This document shows, in pieces, positions 33,508 to 43,590 of a DNA stretch of 64,000 nt. The translations under genes and the position numbers were made by a program. Origin of the DNA: Sepioteuthis lessoniana (taxonomy: Eukaryota > Mollusca > Cephalopoda > Myopsida > Loliginidae). The notes beneath the pieces are model-generated. The model was not told the origin of the DNA. It saw only the letters and a program-made list of their open reading frames with translations, and did no database searches. Each line of letters begins with the position of its first letter. The stretch's first letter is position 1. The stretch lies in NCBI GenBank assembly GCA_963585895.1, contig OY757904.1, positions 22,501,037 to 22,565,036 on the forward strand, read 5' to 3'.

Positions 33508-34083
33508 TCTCATCATCATCATCATGTCGTGCCACTAGCACGGATATCCCTGACCCTCTCTCGCCAATTTTCCCTATCGTTCATCGCCTCTGGCAGGTCT
33601 TTAGGGCTACATCCCGTATCCTCACATAACTGCTGAATGTATGTTTGTGCTTGTCGCCCTGCTTTTGCTTGGCCATATGCGGGGGTCCATAGGAGTACAT
33701 CACTTATGAGCTCGTCCTTGCTTCTCTAGCAGTATCCGGCATGTCTGGTTCGTCTAGCTTGGATTGTTTTCAAGATGGGAGGCAGGTGGCCGTGTAGTTG
33801 GTGTCTTGTGGGGTGTTGCCGCCAGGACTTGTTCAGTTTCTTCCGGGCAGCGGTCGTGTCGATACTGCCATATGGGTGCACTACTTAGACGCTAACTAAA
33901 CAGTTGGAAAAGAAGCTAGACGGCAATTACACAAGAATGAGACCCAACGTCTAAGAAACCAAAAAATACTTTTGATGACATAAGCTTCGAAGTAAAGCAA
34001 TGAATCATGCTTGAAGATAAATTGTGGTAGTTCATTTGAAAGACAAATAATCAAGCATCTTTCAATTATTTGAAGAGTCTTGT
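33508..34083 (-). mobile_element. Chimeric RTE-like LINE copy with 5' inversion, copy 1
   Basis: Three joined parts. 33508-33834 is the LINE 3' end on the minus strand, starting in its (ATC)n tail and ending at the NKSWRQ codons. 33835-33939 is an upstream LINE segment (FQAAV through KLDGNYTRM) on the plus strand, so it is inverted relative to the first. 33940-34083 is about 144 bp of non-LINE sequence. The copy at 38869-39442 has the same three parts and the same junctions. This arrangement matches 5' inversion during target-primed reverse transcription (twin priming), followed by re-copying of the product. Confidence 0.8.
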
Positions 34084-34173
34084 GGGGTCCATCGGAGTAC
34101 ATCACTTATGAGCTCGACCCTGCATCTCCAGCAGTGTCCTCACGAAAACTATTCAAGTTAGACGAACCAGAGA
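34084..34173. mobile_element. Second small inverted LINE junction
   Basis: 34084-34139 is antisense LINE (GTCCATCGGAGTACATCACT, ATCTCCAGCAGTGTCCT). 34140-34173 is sense LINE from just upstream (CACGAAAACTATTCAAGTTA). The two meet head to head at a few bases' distance in the parent sequence. It is absent at the sister locus after 39442. Confidence 0.65.
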
Positions 34174-34724
34174 GAGATCTTCTCATAAAGCATCAATAAT
34201 ATCATAGATTGATTCGCCTATTTCATTTTCTATGACGGTAGCTGTGATATTAAGTGCATCTTCATACTTGGTGACAATATGAACCAGTAAGACTTTTGCA
34301 TTTTGGGATAATCTGAATTTTAAAAGTGATTTGTTTCTTCCTGAATATTTGGTATTTTTCAACGTTGCATGTTCTAACTTCCGATCTCTCTCATTGCTTT
34401 CTTCCCGTAATCATCCCTTCCCGTTTCTTTGCAGTTTGTTTATCTGCCATTGGGATTTATAGTAGAAGGGTGTCTCTCAGAAAATTTTTGTAATGTTGAA
34501 TAATAGGAACAAAATGGCTGAATGACGCAAATAGCTAAAAAGTTGTGACTATCGAATCAACCAATAAAGATGATTCAGCAAATATTACCAAAAAACTATT
34601 TTGTATTGAAATACTTTTATTATTCTTGAAGATCATCCTTAAATGAATACACCTTTAACAAGTATTTTTTTTAGAAAATGTTAATTTTCTTTTGTTTATT
34701 AATTTTTAAAAACTTTTCTTACAG
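34174..34724. other. Unassigned sequence
   Basis: AT-rich, no gene or recognised repeat. Confidence 0.4.
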
Positions 34725-35315
34725 CCAAGTCGGCTTGGGCTGTAGCAAATGTTCACTGCACCTCGGCAGCGAATGTCTTTTATATGACACTAAACTTAAT
34801 CTGTTGGTGGGGCTCCAGTCCAAGAGCTTTGGGGAATGACAACTTCTTTTTCATTGCCAATACTCTCACCTAGAGTGGAAGTACCGGATAGAGACCCATC
34901 TATGAGTCAAATAGAAATATTTAATCAATTCACTGTGTGCAAACAGATGATTAATGTTAAAGGGATTTATCAGGATTACGTAAAATTGCTTGAAACCATT
35001 TAAGTGTGTGCAAATGAATGAATAATTTTAAAATAGAATTATTAGTGTAGACTGTGCTATTCTTGAAGCTATCTAACAGTGTGCAAACAAATAATTGATA
35101 TCAAATAGAATTATTAGTGTCAGATAACAGCACTTGATACTGTTCAACTGTTTAGCTGTTTATAAATAGGACTATTACTGTTGGATATCGATGCTTGAAA
35201 CCCTTTAACTATGTGCAAACAATAAATTGCAATACTTAAGATTATTTATTTGTGCGCAAACATATGAGCTTAGGCTCGTTTTAAAGTATTTTTACTTACG
35301 AACTGTTCGTCTGCA

Positions 35316-35366
<51 letters not shown>

Positions 35367-35440
35367 GATGGGATTTGACATTAATTAACCTACAAGGATT
35401 GATATGCCATAAAACGCAACCAACAAACCAACCTAATTTT
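34725..35440 (+). mobile_element. SINE E copy, long body
   Basis: Leader GTCGGCTTGGGCTGTAGCAA and CTGCACCTCGGCAGCGA, core ATGACACTAAACTTAATCTG, body with about six AACTGTGTGCAAACAAAT-type blocks, then a TA/TG run (35313-35366) and the shared tail GACATTAATTAACCTACAAG plus GATTGATATGCCATAAAACG. The leader resembles that of SINE D, which supports a common origin of D and E. Confidence 0.7.
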
Positions 35441-36285
35441 CTTATTCACGAGTTGCTTAACATGATTGTAAAAATAGAGTTTTATCTTAGCATACAAACC
35501 CGGCCAATGATATTTTATTCATAGAGGTCATTGAGAATACTGACAATATTTTAGAAAGATCTATTTGACACATAGATAAAACCGTAACAGGAACAACCGC
35601 TTCAAATCTAAGTGAGCTTATAACTAATGGAAATAAAATAAAATGAAAAGCTATTGTATCAAACAATTCATACCAATCTGGTTGTTGAAAGATAGACTAC
35701 GAGCAGAAGAATTTCCAAATAACAACAACTTCGTTGCTGCTGTGGTAAAAGGTTGGCTTTGCTAGATAAATCTTTTATGCCGGGTTAGAACCTTTGTTCA
35801 GTGCAGGTGAAAATTTATGGTCAATGAATTAGCCGTGTTGAACAATAGTACTTTGTTGCTGAAAACTTGCTCTATCATCTGTTTAAACCAAAAAAAAGGA
35901 TTTACTTTAGGAATGTTTCGTAGTATTTTCGGTGCAAACGAATTGCCCGTCTCTAATCTAAAATGAACGATTCGTGGTTATTTACGTTACCCCAAAGAAG
36001 AATTACATGAAGTTGAGGCATCAAGAGTAAAGAGGATTCAATGCTCAAGAAAGATTATCTGTAACACTGTCAACTCACTTGTACCTTATAACAGTATCAT
36101 GGTTTTCTGTCACATTGTCAGATTAAGACAGTAGACATTTTGTTTAATCTTTTGTCACATAGTACCTTATAATAGTATCACTGTTTTCTGTCTCATTGTG
36201 AGAAATCTGGATTAAGATGCTGTCATTTCGTTTAATCTTTTGTTGTAAACACAACATTCCAGCAACAAAACTTTATTCATAGACG
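35441..36285. other. Mostly unassigned; SINE E trace and local duplication
   Basis: An antisense E trace lies at 35555-35660 (GATCTATTTGACACATAGAT). Between 36090 and 36245 a segment of about 78 bp is repeated twice (TACCTTATAACAGTATCATG / TACCTTATAATAGTATCACT). No gene seen. Confidence 0.45.
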
Positions 36286-36286
36286 T

Positions 36287-37115
36287 AGACTACGCTGACT
36301 GTGAGACCCCTAAAAAGAGGTGTCCTGGGTATGAAACTAAATTGCATCTGAGATTGGGGTTCCAGTTCTTGAGATCTTGGGAGTCTAGTGTATATCTTTA
36401 TTGCCATTACTCCCAGGTCCTCTCTTGCCCGGAGTGGTAAACTTACTGTGCTTCTATCTATTGGTTAGTTTAGTTTGGTTTGGATTTATGGCACATCAAC
36501 CATTGTTGGTTATTTAATTCCAAATCCATTTTTATACATACTAAGAGTTCTATTTCAAACTATTCAGTTTAGCGTAATTACACAGTTTCAATATCAAAAA
36601 CAGTTCTATTTCAAACAATTAATTTCAGCGCAAGACCATTGTTTAGTTTTATTTGACCCATAGATAGGACCCTATCAAATGCTATTACTCCCGACCAGAG
36701 AGAACCTGGGAGCAATAGAAATGAAGGGGTAACCCATCATTACTGGAACCTCACCATCAGATCTTTCAGTGTCATATCTAGGACACTCGTTGGGAGGGGG
36801 TCTTACTCCTATGAGAGAAACTGTTGGTGTATTCTATAGCCCCAGCCGACTGAGCAGTCTATTGGTTTGATAGATCTGTTTAATTTTTTTTCTTTTTTGA
36901 TAGGAAACCTTATTATTAGATTGAAATACTTAAAATCCGAAAACTCTGAGCAAATCATTCGTATTAGATTCGAATACTTAATAAATAACTGTGTGCAAAA
37001 AACTCTTACAAACAACTGCACTAAAATTTTTATATAAGTTTACAATTAATGCCCTAACCTTTAGGCATAAAATAACACTCGACGGATTGCCATGTAGTTA
37101 AAATCAGTCAATAAA
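36287..37115 (+). mobile_element. SINE E copy split by SINE D copy 7
   Basis: The E core at 36287-36466 (ATGAAACTAAATTGCATCTG, ATTGCCATTACTCCCAGGTC) continues after the D insert from 36868 (TGATAGATCTGTTTAA) to the tail AGGCATAAAATAACACTCG plus GATTGCCATGTAGTTAAAAT. TCTATTGGTT is present on both sides of D. Confidence 0.8.
36467..36857 (-). mobile_element. SINE D copy 7 with 10-bp target-site duplication
   Basis: Antisense D: tail TTTATGGCACATCAACC, body blocks, CCCATAGATAGGACCCTATC, and leader ending GCCCCAGCCGACTGAGCAG. TCTATTGGTT at 36457-36466 is repeated at 36858-36867, which sets both ends precisely. D is therefore about 391 bp with its start at the GCCGACTGAG end. Confidence 0.85.
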
Positions 37116-38482
37116 CCAATCAATAATGCAAGATTTGAATGAACTGAAAATATTCAAAATGAAAATGGAATATTAGAGAAATACTTTTTCGAAATCAACA
37201 TCCAGAATCAGATAAAGATATTGATATAATTTTAACGATTTGGAAAAAAATAATCTTATAAAGATATATGATAGAATGTTATAAGTGGTAATTAGGTTAT
37301 CCTGGCAACGTAATTAGGAATGCCAGTTACGAAATTTTAAACAGTGAGCAAAGAAAAACACACAAAATGGTGCCTATCACCATTATTTAAAACGGTGCTT
37401 ATCACCATTATTTAACTTATAAATCAATGGACTTCAAATGATTACTGTCGAATGTAAAATGAAATGCTGATGAGAATTAATTATTATTAAAAGATATATT
37501 AGAATTAGTGAATGCTGTTTTCTCATCTTGATATGTCAGAGACAAGACTTATTTTTCAAAGCATTAAATGATAACATAGAGAGAAGCGGAACCATATTTT
37601 CCATGATACACAGCTTCAAAGGAGATTCGATCTATACATGTCGATTTTATTTTTCGTGCCGAAAATCAGTAAAAACCATCTCACACTTAGAATAAAAACA
37701 TTCAATGAGGAAAAATATAAACTTAAAACGTTTGTATGGCCGCAGGTATAAGTTTGTACCAAACACACACACACATACATAAATTCGTTGCCAAGGCAAT
37801 ACTAAGCAAACAGTTAGTCGTAACAATCTACTTGAGTTTGCACTTTTATTAGTAAGAGACAATAACAGACTGAAGCAGGTGTTAGTAATTTGCTATTTAG
37901 TGAATATATGCGAATTTAATGGCTAGGAACTTGGCGCCAGACATCTAAATATCAAGTACACCAATGGCGCGCTTATGTCTGTCGTTAAACAAGCATTCTG
38001 CGAAACTATATAAAGATTTACCTTTTTTTATAATGTCTCAACAACTGACTTGGCCGACTCTTCACTAAAATCGTGTGACCATCAAATTGTAAGTGGACAC
38101 TATGGGATTGCTTCTTTGTCTTTGATTAGTGGAAAAATAAAGGCCTACAGATCAAGCCAACCTAACCACACATGAACACATCTGTTCACATAAGCCATTA
38201 TACTTACATACACACCCTTACACGTCTATATTCTGACTGACATTCACAGTTATTAGATACACTAACCTCAACAATTGTTCTCAATCACTTTCTTATCTAT
38301 ACATACAGTCGTATCTGCCCCACATAAATGGAAATGTATACACACACATGAATGTGTGCAAAACATAAAATAAAAAAAAATAAAATAAAATAAAACATCA
38401 GAGAAATGATCGACACTTACAGAAACGTACGATTTTCGTATAATCCACGATCAGAAAAACTAACAATCCCCCACCCACCCCA

Positions 38483-38515
<33 letters not shown>

Positions 38516-38594
38516 CTCAGCAAACATTTCATAATAGCTGACATTTACGTAATTGCTGTAAGATTATGCATTTACGAAATCCTAGCACCATTAG
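37116..38594. other. Unassigned; possible promoter-like block
   Basis: AT-rich. Around 37930-38150 a block with TATATAAAGATTTACC and AAAATAAAGGCCTAC has the look of a promoter plus polyadenylation signal, as in an LTR, but no second copy is in the window. A GA run lies at 38490-38515. Confidence 0.3.
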
Positions 38595-38800
38595 CTTGAT
38601 GTGAAACAAGGTCAATTTTAAAGTTAATTTGAAGTCGTTGTTTTCCTTATCCTAAACTGGCTGCCTAACAAAGGAAAAGAAGTAAGCCTGACCGACTATT
38701 TGTCCATAGCTGGGGAAAGAACAGAGAAGTTCAAGCCTTTCTCAAGAGTAACTCAGTCTCGTACAGAATTTCAACCCGAATTGTCTATTTTACTTAATCT
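38595..38800 (-). mobile_element. SINE C copy 7
   Basis: Antisense C: TGATGTGAAACAAGGTCAAT, CTAAACTGGCTGCCTAAC, GACTATTTGTCCATAGCTGG. The head is degenerate. Confidence 0.6.
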
Positions 38801-38868
38801 AAACGTACTCGTGTTCACTGAACATGAATGAATGAGTGGGGACTGCGCTGAATATCGTCTCTACGTCT

Positions 38869-39442
38869 CATCATCATCATCATCATGTCGTGCCCCTAGC
38901 ACGGATATCCCTGACCCTCTCTCGCCACTTCTCCCTGTCATTCCTCGCCTCTGGCAGGTCTTCAGGGCTACATCCCGTATCCTCACATAGCTGCTGTATG
39001 TATGTTCGTGGTGGTCGTCCTGCTTTTGCTTGGCCATACGTGGGGGTCCATAGGTGGACATCACTTATGAGCTCGTCCTTGCTTCTCCAGCAGTGTCTTG
39101 CATGTCTGGTTCGTCTATCTTGGATTGTTTTCGCGATTGGAGGCAGGTGGCCGTATAGTTGGTGCCTTGTGGAGTGTTGCCGCCAGGACTTGTTCAGTTT
39201 CTTCCAGGCAGCGGTCGTGTCGATACTGCTATATAGATGCACTACTTGGACGCTAACTAAACGGCTGGAGAAGAAGCTAGACGGCAATTACACAAGAATG
39301 ACTCAACTTCTAAGAAACCAAAAAATACTTTTGATGTCATAAACTGCGAAGTAAAGCAATGAATCATGCTTGAAGATAAATTGTGGAAGTTCATTTGAAA
39401 GACAAATAATCAAGCATCTTTCAATTATTTGAAGAGTCTTGT
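38869..39442 (-). mobile_element. Chimeric RTE-like LINE copy with 5' inversion, copy 2
   Basis: Same structure as 33508-34083. 38869-39195 is the antisense LINE 3' end, 39196-39300 is the inverted upstream LINE segment, and 39301-39442 is the same non-LINE block (TCTAAGAAACCAAAAAATAC through CAATTATTTGAAGAGTCTTG). The sequence left of the (ATC)n tail differs between the loci, as does the sequence right of the shared block. Minus-strand codons 39287-38883 stay open as a 134-residue frame across the inversion; this is not a real protein. Confidence 0.8.
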
Positions 39443-39578
39443 AGGAGCTAACTGATTTTATTTCAGGATTTCTGATCCATTAATATGACAGATCTCTACA
39501 TACATAAGTTAAATTCAAACAGATATACTTAATTGATAGATTTAACAGCAATAAATAAATCATATATGTATTTACCAT
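39443..39578. other. Unassigned sequence
   Basis: Short AT-rich stretch without a recognised feature. Confidence 0.4.
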
Positions 39579-39579
39579 C

Positions 39580-39852
39580 CGCTCCACATGATCAGGATGC
39601 GATACGAGGTTAATTTTTATGCAGAGTTTAACAGGTTTGAATTCAGAGCTTTTCTTCTCCTAGACTAGTTGCCATACCAAGGTTAAAGAGCTCAGTCTGC
39701 ACTTCTATTTGATTCTAGCTCAAGGGAGAACAGTTGGATTCAGATCTCTCCCAAGGGTATTAGCCCTATGTGAAATATAGACAGCCTCTTATAGGTTTTG
39801 AACTCAGTTCCCCGTGCCCATATCCTACGAGAGTTACTATGACACTAAGCAT
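39580..39852 (-). mobile_element. SINE C copy 8
   Basis: Antisense C, close to full length: ATGCGATACGAGGTTAATTT, AGTTTAACAGGTTTGAATTC, CTCCTAGACTAGTTGCCATA, TCCCAAGGGTATTAGCCC, GGTTTTGAACTCAGTTCCCC. Confidence 0.7.
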
Positions 39853-39994
39853 AAATCACGCATGTAATTTTCCGTTCCTTCTTTCCTTTTTTAAGACCTC
39901 TTTGATCATCATTGCTGAGACAGGACAAATTATCCGGTCAGAGGTCAATTGAAACGATGTTGGCGATCACCCTCTCTAAGCGGGTAAGAATTAG

Positions 39995-40374
39995 CAGACT
40001 TTGTCTCTTGTTGCGGGGTTAAAACTCCACCAAAGAGGGGTTTCTTTCATCTGACACTAAACTGCATCTGATGCTGAGGCTCCAGTTTGGGACCTCTAGG
40101 GAGTATGGAGTCCTCTTTCCGTTACTCTAAAATCCAGAGGAGCAATACATTTTAAGGTTTTATCTATGTGCCATAGAGGTCGGTTTGAAAATTATTAAAG
40201 ATAGGATTAAGTACAAATAATAAATAAATAAATAAATAAATAAATAAACCTTAAGAAATAACAACAGGCAAAATATAAATACGAACATACAATGATCACG
40301 ATTTCGTAAACTCTTGTCATAAAATAACCCTAGAAGTGTTGTCATGCCGTTTAAATCAATCAATCGATTCGCTA
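39995..40374 (+). mobile_element. SINE E copy
   Basis: Leader and core: CACCAAAGAGGGGTTTC, TGACACTAAACTGCATCTGA, GAGGCTCCAGTTTGGGAC. A TAAA run (40219-40248) has grown in the body. The tail is CATAAAATAACCCTAGAAGT plus GTTGTCATGCC. Confidence 0.65.
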
Positions 40375-40384
40375 TGATGTCACT

Positions 40385-40605
40385 CAAGATCAATCTTTAA
40401 AAGAAGTGAAGCTACTCTAAATTCAGAGTTTTCCTTCTGAACCAGTTGCCGTACCAAGGCTAAAGAACCCATTCTAATAGTTGAGGTAAAGAAAAAATAG
40501 GTTCATGCCTTTTCTAGCGCGAAATGAAACATGAACATTCTTGTCTTGGATTTGAACTCGAATGGCCGAATCCATATTCTTCGACTATATCTGTTCCGCG
40601 AAATA
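40385..40605 (-). mobile_element. SINE C copy 9
   Basis: Antisense C: TCAGAGTTTTCCTTCTGAAC, AGTTGCCGTACCAAGGCTAA, and a head with TTGGATTTGAACTCGAATGG. Confidence 0.6.
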
Positions 40606-41344
40606 GTATATATGCCCGAACGTGTGCAGATATTTGTAAAAGTTCAAACGTGTGTTTACTTAACGTGCGTATGTCTGGAAGATTTGTTCCCTTGAATGCA
40701 ATACTATGGCTTCGATACTAAAGTAGACTCTTCATAGTTTCAACCCTTCCATTTTTCTTTTATTTTCAATCGGAGTTACCTCCCGTGACAACGTCTGTCA
40801 TATGACGCATGCGTATATTTAAGAGTTGGTTTCTGCAGACACATCTACGTGACGGGAATCGGTCGAATTGGAAGTCCTAAAAGAGTCAGGCCATTACGTG
40901 GATTCTGAAGTTCCATACTTTCAGCAGAAAAGAAGCCGACCAAATTTTGTTAAGGGCACCAACCGGAGGAGATGTGATATTCTTAGAATGTTATTGTAAA
41001 AGGATTCAGTGTGTTTTCGATGTTTTTCGTGCGCCTGAAAAGAAGATGATAATAACACAGAAGTACGTTAGTTTATTCATTGTTAATTTTAAGTTCGCTG
41101 TTTTAGTATATTTGGATTCCAATGAAGTACTGTTTACAATCGACATGACATCTCACCTTCTTCAGTTCTCTCTGGCCTCATAAAAATAATAATAATAGTT
41201 CTTCAGTTCTCTATGGGCTAATAATAATAATAATAATGATAATAATAATAATAATAGTAATAATAATAATATACACATTTGTGCTTGAACTTCTATTTCA
41301 ATAACTAAACGATCTCATGATTATGTCTCTTAATAGGTGGTTTG

Positions 41345-41345
<1 letters not shown>
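40606..41345. other. Unassigned, with an AAT run
   Basis: Includes a TATA-like CGTATATTTAAGAG near 40811 and a 78-codon frame (40947-41183) with no recognised domain. ATA/AAT repeats run from 41216 to 41271. Confidence 0.35.
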
Positions 41346-41375
<30 letters not shown>

Positions 41376-41519
41376 CCAATTCATTCATATCTATCTATCT
41401 ATCTATCTATGTTCTTTATAGCTATCTATCGAACCTATTCGTGTCTGTCTATCTTACAATCTTATTGTCGTCATATATATCTGTTTATCTATTTCTTTCC
41501 ATGTCTATACATTATTGCG

Positions 41520-41557
<38 letters not shown>

Positions 41558-41661
41558 ATTCAATTTATAGTTATTTCTTCCATCTCGCGTCAAACTTTAT
41601 TTCATTCTATTCATATATATCTGTCTCTGTTTTTCTTCCTTTCATATGAATCATTAGTTTC

Positions 41662-41710
<49 letters not shown>

Positions 41711-41828
41711 CTGTTCTTTATAGCTATCTCTCGAACTTATTTATGTCTGTTTAACTAACAATCTTATTGTCTTCTTTCCATATCTATACATTATTGCGTA
41801 TCTATCTATCTATCTATCTATCTATGTG
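41346..41828. repeat. CTAT tetranucleotide repeats, interrupted
   Basis: Pure blocks at about 41346-41375, 41389-41410, 41519-41556, 41661-41710 and 41800-41825, separated by diverged copies. The 138-codon YLSIYLSI frame is an artefact. Confidence 0.95.
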
Positions 41829-42526
41829 TTTGTCCTATAGTAATCTGTTGATGCAAAACAATTCTATCTATGAATTCTACAATTCAATTTTCATTTAATA
41901 AAATATATTAGTTTTTCTTGTATAATTTAATAAAATGAATCATGCAAACGGATTTAAATCGTCGCTGAAAACAAAAAGTATGTTTCAAAATTATTTTTAT
42001 TATTGGAAATATAAGTGAACCAATATTTGGAATAAATTCTATCTTTCCAAGAAGCGATCGACACTGTGCACAAATAGAATGCTGTACTTTTGAGGAGTGG
42101 AGAGAAAATTCTTATATCTGCTTCAGTCAATCAGTCAGTCAGTCTGTCAAGGCAGCCCATTGATATCAACGATGATGTACTTATTCACCTTTCAGAGGAA
42201 ATGAAGAAGCCTGCACGACAGAAGAGCCTTATGCGCAGAAAGGCTTTTGCAGACCACCTCATCATCTCTCTCTTTACTTAAACCTTTACTTACACGTATA
42301 ATCTGACGCGACTAGTAGCAGCATCAACTGCAGTATATTACCAGACTTCAATCACTGTTTGGACTCTTTTATCGTTTAGAAGCAGAGGGTTATATTTAGG
42401 GCTATCAACCATCTATTTTCCACAATTAACTCCCCAAACAGCTGGTCAGCTTTAAAAAATGCATCTTCCAGATTTTTAATTGAATTATCCTCGTTCAAGA
42501 GGAACAGTCCGTAGTGTAGTGACACA
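41829..42526. other. Unassigned sequence
   Basis: A 63-codon frame (42090-42281) shows a charged segment LSEEMKKPARQKSLMRRK, but I recognise no family. The rest is not assigned. Confidence 0.3.
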
Positions 42527-42527
42527 G

Positions 42528-43162
42528 CTACACTGGCTGCTGATTCAAATCATCCCTTGTTCTACACTGGTTGCTGATTCAAATCATCCCTTGTTCTACA
42601 CTGGTTGCTGATTCAAATCATCCCTTGTTCTACACTGGTTGCTGATTCAAATCATCCCTTGTTCTACACTGGTTGCTGATTCAAGTCATCCCTTGTTCTA
42701 CACTGGTTGCTGATTCAAATCATCCCTTGTTCTACACTGGTTGCTGATTCAAATCATCCCTTGTTCTACACTGGCTGCTGATTCAAATCATTCCTTGTTC
42801 TACACTGGTTGCTGATTCAAATCATCCCTTGTTCTACACTGGTTGCTGATTCAAATCATCCCTTGTTCTACACTGGCTGCTGATTCAAATCATCCCTTGT
42901 TCTACACTGGCTGCTGATTCAAATCATCCCTTGTTCTACACTGGTTGCTGATTCAAATCATCCCTTGTTCTACACTGGCTGCTGATTCAAATCATCCCTT
43001 GTTCTACACAGGCTGCTGATTCAAATCATCCCTTGTTCTACACTGGCTGCTGATTCAAATCATCCCTTGTTCTACACTGGTTGCTGATTCAAATCATCCC
43101 TTGTTCTACACTGGTTGCTGATTCAAATCATCCCTTGTTCTACACTGGCTGCTGATTCAAAT
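42528..43162 (+). repeat. 34-bp minisatellite, about 18.6 units
   Basis: Unit CTACACTGGTTGCTGATTCA followed by AATCATCCCTTGTT. Units differ mainly by TGGTTGC or TGGCTGC and are otherwise nearly identical, which points to recent homogenisation. There are no spacers, so this is not a CRISPR array. Confidence 0.95.
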
Positions 43163-43590
43163 TTATAAAAATTTGTTAACCCGATCATTTTACTCATAGC
43201 TAAAATATAGAAGGAAGAGATGAACTGATATCTTCAGCAAGAAAAGCGCAAAATGAATGCAAACAAGTTCAACAGAAGTTTAGACTTGGCTCACCCTTCA
43301 GATCCGATAACCACTATAAAAATTTAGTAGTTGAATTTAGTAGTTGTGCAGCATATTGATTTAAAAATCACCGATAGGGATCAAATGATTGTTACATTAA
43401 AATAAAAATAATAATAATGTGTTTAATTTTTTTGTTTTGAAGCTAATAATAATAATAGTAAATGATTTTTGAATAACAGGAATCAAATAAATATGCATAC
43501 AGAGTAAATGTTTGTCAGCAATTGATATTATTTGGATGGGAATCCGACTGCTGTGGCAATCATTTTGTACTGCATTTACAACCACTTGTT
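43163..43590. other. Unassigned sequence
   Basis: AT-rich with a few AAT repeats near 43410-43460. Confidence 0.4.

Noticed and set aside
37441-37500. Second hammerhead suggested by CTGATGAGAA
   Set aside because: No GAAA core, helix II or cleavage triplet follows at the needed distance.
37930-38150. Possible additional solo LTR or promoter
   Set aside because: Only a TATA-like and a polyadenylation-like word support it; no second copy and no clear ends in the window.
38883-39287. 134-residue antisense frame
   Set aside because: It reads across a LINE inversion junction, so the peptide is a chimera of the antisense of one LINE piece and the sense of another.
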